The notes: generated by a model not told the origin, from the letters alone. DNA of 64,000 nt from Portulaca oleracea (GCA_029582165.1 CM055882.1:10248001-10312000), one strand, 5' to 3'; shown: positions 1 through 13,082, numbered from the stretch's first letter. Numbers and translations are program-made.

Positions 1-331
1 ATACCTCTAAAGTATGGATTATTTTTTTCCAATTTTCCTTCAAAAGAGATATGTAGTTTTCTTTTATTAGTTGCATTTTGACTAAAAGTTACATTATATC
101 CCAGGTAATTGTAATTAACTAGTTGATTGTTGTAGTAAAAGAGAAACATATGAATTCAGTAATAACTTATGCGTTAATATACCCAAATGTATGTTGGTTA
201 TTCAATGGTTTAATTTTATAATTAATGAAAGCAGAACATAATCAAAATGGTTTGAACTCAACGCTTGTCTTAATTAGAATGCGTAGAATTGAATTACTAC
301 ATTGTAGTTTACATATGCGGAGGTTTTGCAG

Positions 332-478
332 CGAATTAACATGTTTGACTGCATTCCCAGTTACTGTTGTATAGTCGAGGCGCTATTAGCTCCGGATGAG
401 TCATCTTCAACACCTAAGATTCGTCTTTTTTTGCCTTGCTACTTGGATTGGATTGGACTAAATTTCCAAGTTATTAAG
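332..478 (+). other. Isolated exon-like segment, function unknown
   Basis: This 147-nt segment is preceded by a good 3' splice site (TTTTGCAG) and followed by a 5' splice site (AAG|GT). It is open in one frame for exactly 49 codons. The peptide has a non-random, globular composition, with a Cys pair (SYCC), an acidic-serine loop (APDESSS) and a hydrophobic Trp-containing end. I do not recognise the family. No partner exon was found up to 3787, so it may be an internal exon of a gene lying further left, a gene fragment captured by a transposon, or chance. The splice sites and frame are visible; calling it an exon is inference. Confidence 0.3.
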
Positions 479-882
479 GTACTATTCATACTTCAACTTT
501 ATGTACTCTCTGTGTTATATTAAATGACATAATTTTGACTTTTACGGTCTATACATAATATAATTTTTTGATCGATAATTTTTCTCTTTTTTCCCTTGAA
601 ATTTGATTCGCTTCAATATTTGTGGTACGTAAATGCAGCTTTATTATTATTAAGGACAAAATTCTTATGCCTTCCATCTTTCTAAATCTAATTCCCAAAT
701 AGTGACTTTGAATAAGTCCAAGTTAATTATATATTGACACTTTCGATTCAAAATAGCACATGTACGGTTGAATAAATGAAGAAATTAGAACACCAACAAA
801 GTATTTGGAAAACGTATTGTATTGTTAAAAGTAGTTGACTCATATTTATAATTTGATGAATTTAGATTAAAGTACAAATGAA

Positions 883-886
<4 letters not shown>

Positions 887-944
<58 letters not shown>
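887..944. repeat. AT dinucleotide microsatellite
   Basis: An uninterrupted run of about 29 AT units. Such tracts are polymorphic and prone to collapse or expansion in assemblies. Confidence 0.95.
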
Positions 945-946
<2 letters not shown>

Positions 947-1888
947 TGAATTAAGATTGTGTGAACTTATGATCACCTGGCCTGGTTTATCTTTTTTGTT
1001 AAATCTAATAAAATTTAGCCCATACACACAAATTCTCGTTTTACGGTAACCACTAAATATCACTAAATTTTATATATGACTAGCCAAGAGTAAATACCAA
1101 ACTGTTAATAACAAACGTTGACTTATCAGCGTCACGTTTGACTCTAGTTGCCCCCAATTTTGACTTCCTCTTTTTGGCCATTCATTTTGCATGCCATTTG
1201 CTATTTCTGATCATTTCTTATGTTTCCCTTGTCTCTACTTCTTTTAAGACTTCTTAAACATCAATGGGTAGCAATGGTCCTGCAAAACAAGAGCCACAAA
1301 TTACGGCTTTGTTATACAAGTTGGATATAATAATGTATATTAAATTATTATATTAGGCATTAGGCTTTATTTTCTTATTGGATATATAAAATTTGAGTAA
1401 AGTAGTTTACAGTACTAATGAATAAAGTCTTAATTTTTTTCATTGTTAAGGAAGTAAAATAAAATTCTAAACAAAGATATAAATATATCTGATATGCTAT
1501 AAGAAATTGTAACTATGTGGAAATATAAAAACACCTTAGGTATAGTAAATTTAAATAGGATTCAAAAAGTTAATTATGGTACAACTTGCAATTTACAGAA
1601 TGCCTTCAGTAAAATTGAAGCATTCTGTTTTCACAATAGTTTTTGCCTCACATTACCTAAACTACTGTATCTACTTGGTAATTAAGTGTAAGGAATAAGT
1701 ACTTGTTACTTTAAACTCTGTTATTTTGGTGGGTATCTAAAAGTTGGATAAAATAAGGTCGGTAAATGTAGGATATAATATATATATATATATATGAAAC
1801 GCTAACTAAAAATAATTATAAATTATCTTATTTGGGCCTAGCTTGTTCAGTAAAATTAACAGTTTAAATAGTGTATAATAGTTATTTA

Positions 1889-2124
1889 GGTCCTGTTCTT
1901 TTCTACGGTTGACAAACTGCGGTACCACAACATGCCGCAGTTTGCCACAACTCACCACAATTTACCACTAATCATTACTTTTCTCTCTCCTCACTTTTCT
2001 CCTCTACTTTTTACATTCTCTCTTCTCACATACCCCACATACTAATAACCTACCACAATTCCACTACATCCTACCACAATTCCACCACACCATACCACAA
2101 AATACCGCAGAAAAGAACATGGCC
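1889..2124. mobile_element. Harbinger-like MITE 1
   Basis: A 236-bp element with imperfect terminal inverted repeats: the left end reads GGTCCTGTTCTTTTCTACGG and the right end read backwards is GGCCATGTTCTTTTCTGCGG. It is flanked on both sides by TTA, the 3-bp target duplication typical of PIF/Harbinger elements. The interior is rich in repeated CCACAA/TACCACA blocks and has no coding capacity. Relatives with similar ends lie at 23674, 26402 and 27484. Confidence 0.8.
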
Positions 2125-2127
2125 TTA

Positions 2128-2879
2128 GTGGATAGTTATTTAGCAATTGAATTAGCTGATTAATGTGAATTGACATAGACTTATATGAATCTATCCGATA
2201 ACAAAATATTCCATAATTATTTCGTCACCAAAAAATATATAAAATATTTTAAATGTTAAATATTAACTTTGTTAAAGTTGATCCAATTAAAATTTTAACG
2301 TCAAAAATGCTAAACAGTATGCCGAGACCACTTCTAAAGAAGGTCCTATATATGTGTGACTAAGAGAGGGAAAAAAAAAGAAAAAAAAATTAGTTTTCTA
2401 TTTTGATTTTGATTTTGCATGTGAATTATAAAGCAAAATGCCAAATGGTAGGGATAATTTGTAAAGGACATACATGCATGCATGTGTGACATGAAATGAA
2501 TAGAGGAAGTAGAGTTTGGTGAGTGTGAATTGACCAAATTTGCATGGTATTGAGAAGGATAAGCTAAGTCTGAGAGGAATATGAAAAAGATGAACCTGAA
2601 TAGGAGTGCCAAGTGTAAAGATGACGTAACTTTTATTTAATATTCAGGGCTTTATTAACATAATTTTGTATGTTACATGGCACTGTTGAATCACCTGTGG
2701 TTGTCTGTCTGTATGTCTAAAATCTTTGTTGCTTTCAGGAATATTGTTTGTATCATCGACTTGAAGGCTTCACATGCTCGCCACACAACCTCAATATACC
2801 TATACACGCCACACATTACTTCATGTCAGTCGCTATTTCCCTTTTCTTATCTTCCAATCCGCGTTTCACATTTTCTTAT
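2128..2879. other. Intergenic, nothing recognised
   Basis: AT-rich sequence between two MITEs. Short open frames on both strands lack motifs and splice context. No RNA gene or further repeat was seen. Confidence 0.5.
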
Positions 2880-3088
2880 TGTCCATTTATAAAGTTATTA
2901 ATTCACTTTGACTAAATTTTGATCGTTAATTATTTATAAATTATAATATGAAATTAATTTTACTGTGATTTTTAATAAAATATTTTTTTTAATAATTGCG
3001 ATAATTTCATATTATAACTCATTGTAATTTATGAGTAACTAATGATGAAAATTTAGTCAAAGTGTCAATTTATTTGAAATGAATGGAG
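2880..3088. mobile_element. Stowaway-like MITE (degenerate)
   Basis: The two arms pair over about 60 bp, sharing CACTTTGACTAAATTTT near each end and AATTTCATATTATAA nearer the centre. The right end is GGAG followed by TA, as in Stowaway elements. The left terminus has decayed, so its boundary is approximate. Confidence 0.55.
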
Positions 3089-3452
3089 TATATATTTTCA
3101 CACCATTACATTTCGGCGCTGTTAGTTGGCACCGCAGATTAACTCCAATGCTCTAACTCAACTTTACTAGTCTTATTCAATTTTAATTATTTTACCAAAA
3201 TGTTTCATAAACTTTTCTATTTCTGCGGCAAATTGATATGTAAATTTGGATAAGCAGACTTTAAGAAAATTAAATTTAGATAAAAAAAATTAAATAAAAA
3301 TGAGTATAGTTAAATAAGGTAAAGTTGGGTAGGGTCGTAATTAAGTAGCAGTAACCCTAGAAAGAACAAACACTAATTCACCCGTGAACAATTGGCGTCC
3401 ACCATTGGACCAACACACAGAAATTCCATCAGCAACTTTCACAAGAATTTTA
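3089..3452. other. Intergenic, nothing recognised
   Basis: AT-rich spacer between two Stowaway-like MITEs. No open frame with motifs was seen. Confidence 0.5.
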
Positions 3453-3685
3453 CTTCATCTGTTCTTTTTTATCTGTCATTTACGATTTTCAGTGTTAATT
3501 TTTAATCAATAATTTCAAATATAAAATTTTATAAAAGAAATATAATATTATACTTGTTTAATAGTATTTTTCGTTACGGATTTAATAACGTCAATTTTAT
3601 ATGATGAACCATCATACAAATTAAGATATTAACGGTCAAAGTTTTGAACACAATTTCCTAGACGACATATAAATAAAAACGGAAG
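3453..3685. mobile_element. Stowaway-like MITE
   Basis: A 233-bp element with ends CTTCATCTGTTCTTTTTTAT and, read backwards from the right, CTTCCGTTTTTATTTATAT. It is flanked by TA on both sides. Size, AT-richness and ends fit Tc1/mariner-derived Stowaway MITEs. Non-coding. Confidence 0.65.
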
Positions 3686-3787
3686 TAATAATTTACAGAG
3701 AAATCATGGTACACATGAATCATTTAACATGCCCATCTTGTATATATTGTCCAACAAATTAAATTACCGAGGAAAGATTAGTTATAG

Positions 3788-4220
3788 TGTTAGGATCGAA
3801 GAGAATTCAAACAAACCACAAACAATAGGAAATAATAGCGGAAAAGAAATAAGAAATTTGACACCAGGATTTTAACGTGGAAAAACCCAAAGCGGGAAAA
3901 AAACCACGGAATCGATGCACTAGTAATATGAGGATTACAATACAAGGTTGTGTTTCTCTCTATCTCCCTTGATCTCTAGGATACACTCTTTCTGGGGATA
4001 CATAATAGGGAGAACCTGAACCTCTATATATACTAGAGGTGCCAGGGAAAAACTTGGTTACAATATGGCAGTAACCTAAAAATATGGAAATCTTCAACAA
4101 AAGGAAACAACCGCTAATTAGGAAACAACTGTAGAAAGGGAAACAGAAAAGATCCTAGAAATATTCCCTAAATATTTCCAAATCTTCTCCTTCTTCCATT
4201 TTTGATCTCCACACCCAACA
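3788..4220 (-). repeat. Array LTR A (outer, 3' LTR)
   Basis: A 433-bp LTR and the most divergent of the eight at the sequence level. It lacks the block around CATTTGATCCTTCAATGGAT found in the others. It alone keeps a TATA-like stretch (on the minus strand TATATATAGAGG, near 4023-4034) where the others read TATGTATAGGGG. It is preceded by the target duplication TATAG. Confidence 0.9.
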
Positions 4221-5980
4221 ATCTCCCACTTGGAGACCAAACCACAACTATCCTCAACTTTCACCACAAGTTCCCCTAGTGCATAGGCCGAGCCCTTCAT
4301 GAGTCTGAGAGGCCTCCTGAGACCGCCCCAGGCCTCAATTTTCCAACATCCACTGGCTTACCCTTGATCCTGTAGACCCACTTCTTCCCGACCTTCTTCC
4401 CTGCAGAAAATCTCACCGGCTTCCAGGTTCCCTCGAGTGACGCAATCTCATCAACCATCGCGTGCTCCCACTTGAACCGAGCCTCCGCCTGCACAGCCTT
4501 ACTATAGGTCCTTGGCTCCCTAGCATCTCTGGTAGCCCTCCTGGATCTCCTCACAGTGGATGGTGTCGGAGCTTTCACCTAGCTCCCGTGGTTCGTGTCC
4601 TTTAGCGGCTGACCGCAACTGTGGAGCTTCGTGGTTCCTCCGCTTCCTCCTAGGCATACCCACCTACTGTAAACCTTGACCGCCATAGCTCCCACTAGTT
4701 TCTTGTCATCCGAGTCACCCATACCTCCTCAGTTCCCCGTCGCTTTGGGCGAACCGGCCCTCTTCTCATTCTGCAAAGCCATAAACTAGAACAAGAAGCA
4801 TAAGAAATCATGTTAGTGCTTTCCTGTAGAGTACAACGCATCAGATCTCAATCCCTTCGCCACTACCATAGCACCCTTCATGATCTTCCACATCCCTTTC
4901 CCAAGCCTATAGTGTAGCCCATCTCATCGAGTGATTCACCAAATTAAATTACTCCTAATTCCAGAATATACCTCACATCCTCCAACTTCCAAATACAACC
5001 ATTAGCATTCTTAATCGTCATGTCTCCCGCACTGCTATCTCATAATACTTGTCATCGGCAAGATACATCTTGCCAAAATTCTCACTCCTAAAATTATGAA
5101 ATAACTCCCTGTTTGAAGAAACATGAAAGGATGCACCAGTATCAACTATCCAAGACTCTTCAGGACTAGACACACTCAAAACTGTGGCTTCACAAAGATC
5201 TTCCGCAGAGTTGTGGTCCGGTCATCATTACCCTTCCCTTTCCCAGGTCTAGGGCAATCCCTCTTAAAGTGACCCTTATCCCCACAACCATAACACACAA
5301 CATTGCTCATGTCCCTAGGCTTGCCTCCCCTGGAATTATTCGAATTTCTATTGTTCTTCCTACCCCTGACACTTAGCGCACTTCCCGAAGATTCCTCACT
5401 GCATTCTTCCTACGAAGACCCTCATTAAGCAATATAGACTTGACATCATCAAATTTCATCTCGTCAGTATCCTTAGCACTACTAACAGCAGTTACAAGGG
5501 TTCTCCAAGACTCAGGCATAGAAGACAATAATACGCAAGCTCTAACATTCTCAAAGAAACCATCTTTATCAAGCAAGTTGGGATAAAATTTTAGTAATCT
5601 CATTAATATGATCAGCCACATCTCCACCTTCAGCCATCTTACAACTGGTTAATAGTGAACAAATATACCTGATGATTTGCACTAGGCTTTTCATACATAT
5701 TCTCCAGTGCCTTCAACAATTCCTTCGTTGTCTTTTTCTCCATGACGTTAAACCTGACGTTTCGAGCCAATGACATCCTGATGAGGGACATCACCTGTCG
5801 ATCCAGCAGATCGTATTCAGACTGCTTCATCTCATCTGGCTTGTCCAACAGCGGAACATGCAGCGACTTCGCATACAGCAGATCTTCAATTTATTTCATA
5901 CTTCTTTATTTCATACTTATCTCCTGCCATTGTTTGAAAGCGAGTTCTCTTTCACAAACCCTGAAAGCTCTGATACCAGT
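4221..5980 (-). pseudogene. Array internal unit 1 (broken gag-pro)
   Basis: This is the most damaged of the seven copies. Gag survives as two short open pieces (5848-5639 and 5627-5373). The zinc-knuckle and protease region is interrupted by small indels, and the C-terminal linker is open only at 4578-4297. A 60-codon piece at 4300-4118 runs through the purine tract into LTR A. Many of the differences from the best copy (unit 7) are 1-3-base changes at CAG, CCTGG or CG sites, clustered at 4590-4760 and 5020-5240. They could be true decay or consensus errors. No integrase or RT sequence is present. Confidence 0.85.
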
Positions 5981-6422
5981 TGTTAGGATCGAAGAGCACT
6001 CAAGCAAACCACAAACAATAGGAAATAATAGCGGAAAAGAAATAAGAAATTTGACACCAGGATTTTAACGTGCAAAAAACCAAAAACGGGAAAAAAAACC
6101 ACGGAATCGATGCACTAGTAATATGAGGATTACAATACAAGGTTGTGTTTCTCTCTGTCTCATTTGATCCTTCAATGGATCCACTCTAGGAATATTGGGA
6201 TACCTAATAGGGAGAACCTGAACCCCTATACATACTAGAGGTACCAGGGAAAACCTAGGTTACAATATGGCAGTAACCTAAAAATATGGAAATCTTCAAC
6301 AAAAGGAAACAACCGCTAATTAGGAAACAACTGTAGAAAGGGAAACAGAAAAGATCCTAAAAATATTCCCTAAATATTTCCAAATCTTCTCCTTCTTCCA
6401 TTTTTGATCTCCACACCCAACA
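5981..6422 (-). repeat. Array LTR B
   Basis: A 442-bp LTR with TG/CA ends. It shares with LTRs C and D the diagnostic stretch AACGTGCAAAAAACC, and shares ACAAGGTTGTG with A, C and D. An intact initiator-Met primer-binding site abuts it at 5967-5978. Confidence 0.92.
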
Positions 6423-8200
6423 ATCTCCCACTTGGAGACCAAACCACAACTATCCTCAACTTTCACCACAAGTTCCCCTAGTGCATAGGCCGAGCCCTTC
6501 ATGAGTCTGAGAGGCCTCCTGAGACCGCCCCAGGCCTCAATTTTCCAACATCCACTGGCTTACCCTTGATCCTGTAGACCCACTTCTTCCCGACCTTCTT
6601 CCCTGCAGAAAATCTCACCGGCTTCCAGGTTCCCTCGAGTGACGCAATCTCATCAACCATCGCGTGCTCCCACTTGAACCGAGCCTCCGCCTGCACAGCC
6701 TTACTATAGGTCCTTGGCTCCCTAGCATCTCTGGTAGCCCTCCTGGATCTCCTCACAGTGGATGGTGTGCTGGAGCTTTCACCTAGCTCCTGTGGTTCAG
6801 GTCCTTTAGCAGCCTGATCTGCAACCTGTGGAGCTTCCTGTGGTTCCTCCGTTTCCTCCCTAGGCATACCCAGCCTACCAGAAACCTTGACCGCCATAGC
6901 TCCCACTAGTTTCTTGTCATCTGAGTCACTCCATACCTCCTCAGGTTCCCTGTCAGTTTTGGCGAAACTGGCCCTCTTCTCATTCCTGCAAAGCCATAAA
7001 CTAGAACAAGAAGCATAAGAAATCATGTTAGTGCTTTCCAGAGAGTACAACGCATCAGTATCTCAATCCCTTCGCCACTACCATAGCACCCTTCATGATC
7101 TTCCACATCCCTTTCCCGAAGCCTATAGTGTAGCCCATCTCATCGAAATGATTCATCAAATTAAATTACTCCTAATTCCGTGAATATACCTCACATCCTC
7201 CAACTTCCAAATACTACCATTAGCATTCTTAATCGTCATGTCTCCTGCACTGCTATCTCATAATACTTGTCATCGGCAAGATACATCTTGCAAAATTCTC
7301 ACTCCTAAAATTATGAAATAACTCCTGTTTGAAGAAACATGAAAGGATGCACCAGTATCAACTATCCAAGACTCTTCAGGACTAGACACACTCAAAACCA
7401 GGGCTTCACAAAGATCTTCCGCAGAGTTGACAGGGTCCCGGTCATCATTACCCTTCCCTTTCCCAGGTCTAGGGCAATCCCTCTTAAAGTGACCCTTATC
7501 CCCACAACCATAACACACAACATTGCTCATGTCCCTAGGCTTGCCTCCCCTGGAATTATTCGAATTTCTATTGTTCTTCCTACCCCTGACACTTAGCGCA
7601 ATTCCCGAAGATTCCTCACCAGAATTCTTCCTACGAAGACCCTCATTAAGCAATATAGACTTGACATCATCAAATTTCATCTCGTCAGTATCCTTAGCAC
7701 TACTAACAGCAGTTACAAGGGTTCTCCAAGACTCAGGCATAGAAGACAATAATACGCAAGCTCTAACATTCTCAGCAAAAACCATCTTTATTGAAGCAAG
7801 TTGGGATAAAATTTTAGTAATCTCATTAATATGATCAGCCACATCTCCACCTTCAGCCATCTTACAACTGGTTAATTTAGTGAACAAATATACCTGATTT
7901 GCTGCACTAGGCTTTTCATACATATTCTCCAGTGCCTTCAACAATTCCTTCGTTGTCTTTTTCTCCATGACGTTAAACCTGACGTTTCGAGCCAATGACA
8001 TCCTCGATGAGGACATCACCGTCGATCCAAAGAGATCGTATTCAGATCGCTTCATCTCATCCGCTTGTCCAACAATGAACATGCAATGACTTCGCATACA
8101 AATAGATCTTCAATTTATTTCATACTTCTTTATTTCATACTTATCTCCGCCATTATTTGAAAGCGAGTTCTCTTTCACAAACCCCAAAGCTCGATACGGT
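6423..8200 (-). pseudogene. Array internal unit 2 (gag-pro fragment)
   Basis: Gag through the protease motif is open at 8097-7270 (275 codons): a helical capsid-like region, the CCHC knuckle (CYGCGDKGHFKRDC) and VDTGASFH, the aspartic protease active site. A frame break follows. The integrase-RT linker is open at 7050-6499 (183 codons); it is rich in Glu/Pro/Ser, then basic (RRSRRATRD), and ends with the first part of the RT N-terminus (EHAMVDEIASLEGTWKPV). The catalytic parts of integrase and RT are absent. The primer-binding-site side is altered (GATACGG instead of GATACCAG). Confidence 0.85.
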
Positions 8201-8642
8201 TGTTAGGATCGAAGAGCACTCAAGCAAACCACAAACAATAGGAAATAATAGCGGAAAAGAAATAAGAAATTTGACACCAGGATTTTAACGTGCAAAAAAC
8301 CAAAAACGGGAAAAAAAACCACGGAATCGATGCACTAGTAATATGAGGATTACAATACAAGGTTGTGTTTCTCTCTGTCTCATTTGATCCTTCAATGGAT
8401 CCACTCTAGGAATATTGGGATACCTAATAGGGAGAACCTGAACCCCTATACATACTAGAGGTACCAGGGAAAACCTAGGTTACAATATGGCAGTAACCTA
8501 AAAATATGGAAATCTTCAACAAAAGGAAACAACCGCTAATTAGGAAACAACTGTAGAAAGGGAAACAGAAAAGATCCTAAAAATATTCCCTAAATATTTC
8601 CAAATCTTCTCCTTCTTCCATTTTTGATCTCCACACCCAACA
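8201..8642 (-). repeat. Array LTR C
   Basis: A 442-bp LTR that looks identical by eye to LTR B, which suggests recent duplication or gene conversion between neighbours. Confidence 0.92.
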
Positions 8643-10425
8643 ATCTCCCACTTGGAGACCAAACCACAACTATCCTCAACTTTCACCACAAGTTCCCCTA
8701 GTGCATAGGCCGAGCCCTTCATGAGTCTGAGAGGCCTCCTGAGACCGCCCCAGGCCTCAATTTTCCAACATCCATTGGCTTACCCTTGATCCTGTAGACC
8801 CACTTCTTCCCGACCTTCTTCCCTGCAGAAAATCTCACCGGCTTCCAGGTTCCCTCAAGTGACGCAATCTCATCAACCATCGCGTGCTCCCACTTGAACC
8901 GAGCCTCCGCCTGCACAACCTTACTATAGGTCCTTGGCTCCCTAGCATCTCTGGTAGCCCTCCTGGATCTCCTCACAGTGGATGGTGTGCTGGAGCTTTC
9001 ACCTAGCTCCTGTGGTTCAGGTCCTTTAGCAGCCTGATCTGCAACCTGTGGAGCTTCCTGTGGTTCCTCCGTTTCCTCCCTAGGCATACCCAGCCTACCA
9101 GAAACCTTGACCGCCATAGCTCCCACTAGTTTCTTATCATCTGAGTCACTCCATACCTCCTCAGGTTCCCTGTCAGTTTTGGCGAAACTGGCCCTCTTCT
9201 CATTCCTGCAAAGCCATAAACTAGAACAAGAAGCATAAGAAATCATGTTAGTGCTTTCCCTGGTAGAGTACAACGTACCGTATCTCAATCCCTTCGCCAC
9301 TACCATAGCACCCTTCATGATCTTCCACATCCCTTTCCCGAAGCCTATAGTGTAGCCCATCTCATCGAGTTGATTCACTGAAATTAAATTACTCCTAATT
9401 CCAGGAATATACCTCACATCCTCCAACTTCCAAATACTACCATTAGCATTCTTAATCGTCATGTCTCCTGTACCTGTTATCTCATAATACTTGTCATCGG
9501 CAAGATACATCTTGCCAAAATTCTCACTCCTAAAATTATGAAATAACTCCCTGTTTGAAGAAACATGAAAGGATGCACCAGTATCAACTATCCAAGACTC
9601 TTCAGGACTAGACACACTCAAAACCAGGGCTTCACAAAGATCTTCCGCAGAGTTGACAGGGTCCCGGTCATCATTACCCTTCCCTTTCCCAGGTCTAGGG
9701 CAATCCCTCTTAAAGTGACCCTTATCCCCACAACCATAACACACAACATTGCTCATGTCCCTAGGCTTGCCTCCCCTGGAATTATTCGAATTTCTATTGT
9801 TCTTCCTACCCCTGACACTTAGCGCAATTCCCGAAGATTCCTCACCAGAATTCTTCCTACGAAGACCCTCATTAAGCAATATAGACTTGACATCATCAAA
9901 TTTCATCTCGTCAGTATCCTTAGCACTACTAATGTTAGCCATAAGGGTTCTCCAAGACTCGGCATAGAAGACAATAATACAAGCTCTAACATTCTCAAGA
10001 AACCATCTTTATTGAAGCAAGTTGGGATAAAATTTTAGTAATCTCATTAATATGATCAGCCACATCTCCACCTTCAGCCATCTTACAACTGGTTAATTTA
10101 GTGAACAAATATACCTGATTTGCTGCACTAGGCTTTTCATACATATTCTCCAGTGCCTTCAACAATTCCTTCGTTGTCTTTTTCTCCATGACGTTAAACC
10201 TGACGTTTCGAGCCAATGACATCCTGATGAGGGACATCACCTGTCGATCCAGATCGTATTCGCATCGCTTCATCTCATCATCCGCTTGTCCAACAGCGGA
10301 ACATGCAGCGACTTCGCATACAGCAGATCTTCAATTTATTTCATACTTCTTTATTTCATACTTATCTCCTGCCATTATTTGAAAGCGAGTTCTCTTTCAC
10401 AAACCCTGAAAGCTCTGATACCAGT
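8643..10425 (-). pseudogene. Array internal unit 3 (gag-pro with long frame)
   Basis: The second-best preserved unit. A 407-codon frame (9942-8719) runs from the end of gag through the CCHC knuckle, protease DTGA, a short post-protease region (YIPGIRSNLISVNQL, typical of the copia gag-pre-integrase border) and the acidic/basic linker. Upstream gag is open at 10273-9995 but separated by small indels near 9960-10010. It shares TCCATTGGCTTACCC with unit 4 only. Confidence 0.87.
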
Positions 10426-10867
10426 TGTTAGGATCGAAGAGCACTCAAGCAAACCACAAACAATAGGAAATAATAGCGGAAAAGAAATAAGAAATTTGAC
10501 ACCAGGATTTTAACGTGCAAAAAACCAAAAACGGGAAAAAAAACCACGGAATCGATGCACTAGTAATATGAGGATTACAATACAAGGTTGTGTTTCTCTC
10601 TGTCTCATTTGATCCTTCAATGGATCCACTCTAGGAATATTGGGATACCTAATAGGGAGAACCTGAACCCCTATACATACTAGAGGTACCAGGGAAAACC
10701 TAGGTTACAATATGGCAGTAACCTAAAAATATGGAAATCTTCAACAAAAGGAAACAACCGCTAATTAGGAAACAACTGTAGAAAGGGAAACAGAAAAGAT
10801 CCTAAAAATATTCCCTAAATATTTCCAAATCTTCTCCTTCTTCCATTTTTGATCTCCACACCCAACA
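10426..10867 (-). repeat. Array LTR D
   Basis: A 442-bp LTR of the B/C type. The purine tract beside it is altered (CCCAATTCGAGACC in place of CCCACTTGGAGACC), so unit 4 would be a poor template for plus-strand priming. Confidence 0.92.
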
Positions 10868-12640
10868 ATCTCCCAATTCGAGACCAAACCACAACTAAAC
10901 TCAACTTTCACCACAAGAAACCCTAGTGCATAGGCCGAGCCCTTCATGAGTCTGAGAGGCCTCCTGAGACCGCCCCAGGCCTCAATTTTCCAACATCCAT
11001 TGGCTTACCCTTGATCCTGTAGACCCACTTCTTCCCGACCTTCTTCCCTGCAGAAAATCTCACCGGCTTCCAGGTTCCCTCAAGTGACGCAATCTCATCA
11101 ACCATCGCGTGCTCCCACTTGAACCGAGCCTCCGCCTGCACAACCTTACTATAGGTCCTTGGCTCCCTAGCATCTCTGGTAGCCCTCCTGAATCTCCTCA
11201 CAGTGGATGGTGTGCTGGAGCTTTCACCTAGCTCCTGTGGTTCAGGTCCTTTAGCAGCCTGATCTGCAACCTGTGGAGCTTCCTGTGGTTCCTCCGTTTC
11301 CTCCCTAGGCATACCCAGCCTACCAGAAACCTTGACCGCCATAGCTCCCACTAGTTTCTTATCATCTGAGTCACTCCATACCTCCTCAGTTCCCCGCCGG
11401 TTTGGCGAACCGGCCCTCTTCTCATTCCCCGCAGCCATAAACTAGAACAAGAAGCATAAGAAATCATGTTAGTGCTTTCCTGGTAGAGTACAACGTCTCA
11501 GTATCTCAATCCCTTCGCCACTACCATAGCACCCTTCATGATCTTCCACATCCCTTTCCAAGCCTATAGTGTAGCCCATCTCATCGAGTTGATTCACCAA
11601 ATTAAATTTCTCCTAATTCCAGAATATACCTCACATCCTCCAACTTCCAAATACTACCATTAGCATTCTTAATCGTCATGTCTCCTGTACTATTATCTCA
11701 TAATACTTGTCATCCAAAGATACATCTTGCCAAAATTCTCACTCCTAAAATTATGAAATAACTCCCTGTTTGAAGAAACATGAAAGGATGCACCAGTATC
11801 AACTATCCAAGACTCTTCAGGACTAGACACACTCAAAACCAGGGCTTCACAAAGATCTTCCGCAGAGTTGACAGGGTCCCGGTCATCATTACCCTTCCCT
11901 TTCCCAGGTCTAGGGCAATCCCTCTTAAAGTGACCCTTATCCCCACAACCATAACACACAACATTGCTCATGTCCCTAGGCTTGCCTCCCCTGGAATTAT
12001 TCGAATTTCTATTGTTCTTCCTACCCCTGACACTTAGCGCAATTCCCGAAGATTCTCACTGCATTCTTCCTACGAAGACCCTCATTAAGCAATATAGACT
12101 TGACATCATCAAATTTCATCTCGTCAAGATCCTTAGCACTACTAACAATGCCATTACAAGGGTTCTCCAAGACTCGAGCATAGAAGACAATAATCAAGCT
12201 CTAACATTCTCAGCAAAAACCATCTTTATTGAAGCAAGTTGGGATAAAATTTTAGTAATCTCATTAATATGATCAGCCACATCTCCACCTTCAGCCATCT
12301 TACAACTGGTTAATTTAGTGAACAAATATACCTGATTTGCTGCACTAGGCTTTTCATACATATTCTCCAGTGCCTTCAACAATTCCTTCGTTGTCTTTTT
12401 CTCCATGACGTTAAACCTGACGTTTCGAGCCAATGACATCCTAATGAGGGACATCACCTGTCGATCCAAAGAGATCATATTCGATCGCTTCATCTCATCC
12501 GCTTGTCCAACATGAACATGCAATGACTTCAGCATACTGAGATCTTCAATTTATTTCATACTTCTTTATTTCATACTTATCTCCTGCCATTGTTTGAAAG
12601 CGAGTTCTCTTTCACAAACCCTGAAAGCTCTGATACCAGT
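10868..12640 (-). pseudogene. Array internal unit 4 (broken gag-pro)
   Basis: Gag is open at 12535-12194, the zinc knuckle and protease at 11971-11693, and the linker at 11438-10944, each separated by small indels. Clusters of short differences lie at 11390-11440, 11700-11720 and 12050-12200, again mostly at CWG/CG sites. It shares the C-to-T variant TCCATTGGC with unit 3. Confidence 0.85.
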
Positions 12641-13082
12641 TGTTAGGATCGAAGAGCACTCAAGAAAACCACAAACAATAGGAAATAATAGCGGAAAAGA
12701 AATAAGAAATTTGACACCAGGATTTTAACATGGAAAAAACCAAAAACGGGAAAAAAAACCACGGAATCGATGCACTAGTAATATGAGGATTACAATACAA
12801 GGCTGTGTTTCTCTCTGTCTCATTTGATCCTTCAATGGATCCACTCTAGGAATATTGGGATACCTAATAGGGAGAACCTGAACCCCTATACATACTAGAG
12901 GTACCAGGGAAAACCTAGGTTACAATATGGCAGTAACCTAAAAATATGGAAATCTTCAACAAAAGGAAACAACCGCTAATTAGGAAACAACTGTAGAAAG
13001 GGAAACAGAAAAGATCCTAAAAATATTCCCTAAATATTTCCAAATCTTCTCCTTCTTCCATTTTTGATCTCCACACCCAACA
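12641..13082 (-). repeat. Array LTR E
   Basis: A 442-bp LTR. With LTR F it carries the private variants ACTCAAGAAAACCAC and AACATGGAAAAAACC. It begins the right-hand group (E-H) that reads ACAAGGCTGTG. Confidence 0.92.

Larger units (their letters stand above)
1..1888. other. AT-rich intergenic DNA
   Basis: This stretch has no gene that I recognise. It is AT-rich with stops in all frames, apart from one short exon-like segment (332-478) and an AT microsatellite (887-944). Short open frames elsewhere in it have no recognisable motifs. Confidence 0.6.
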
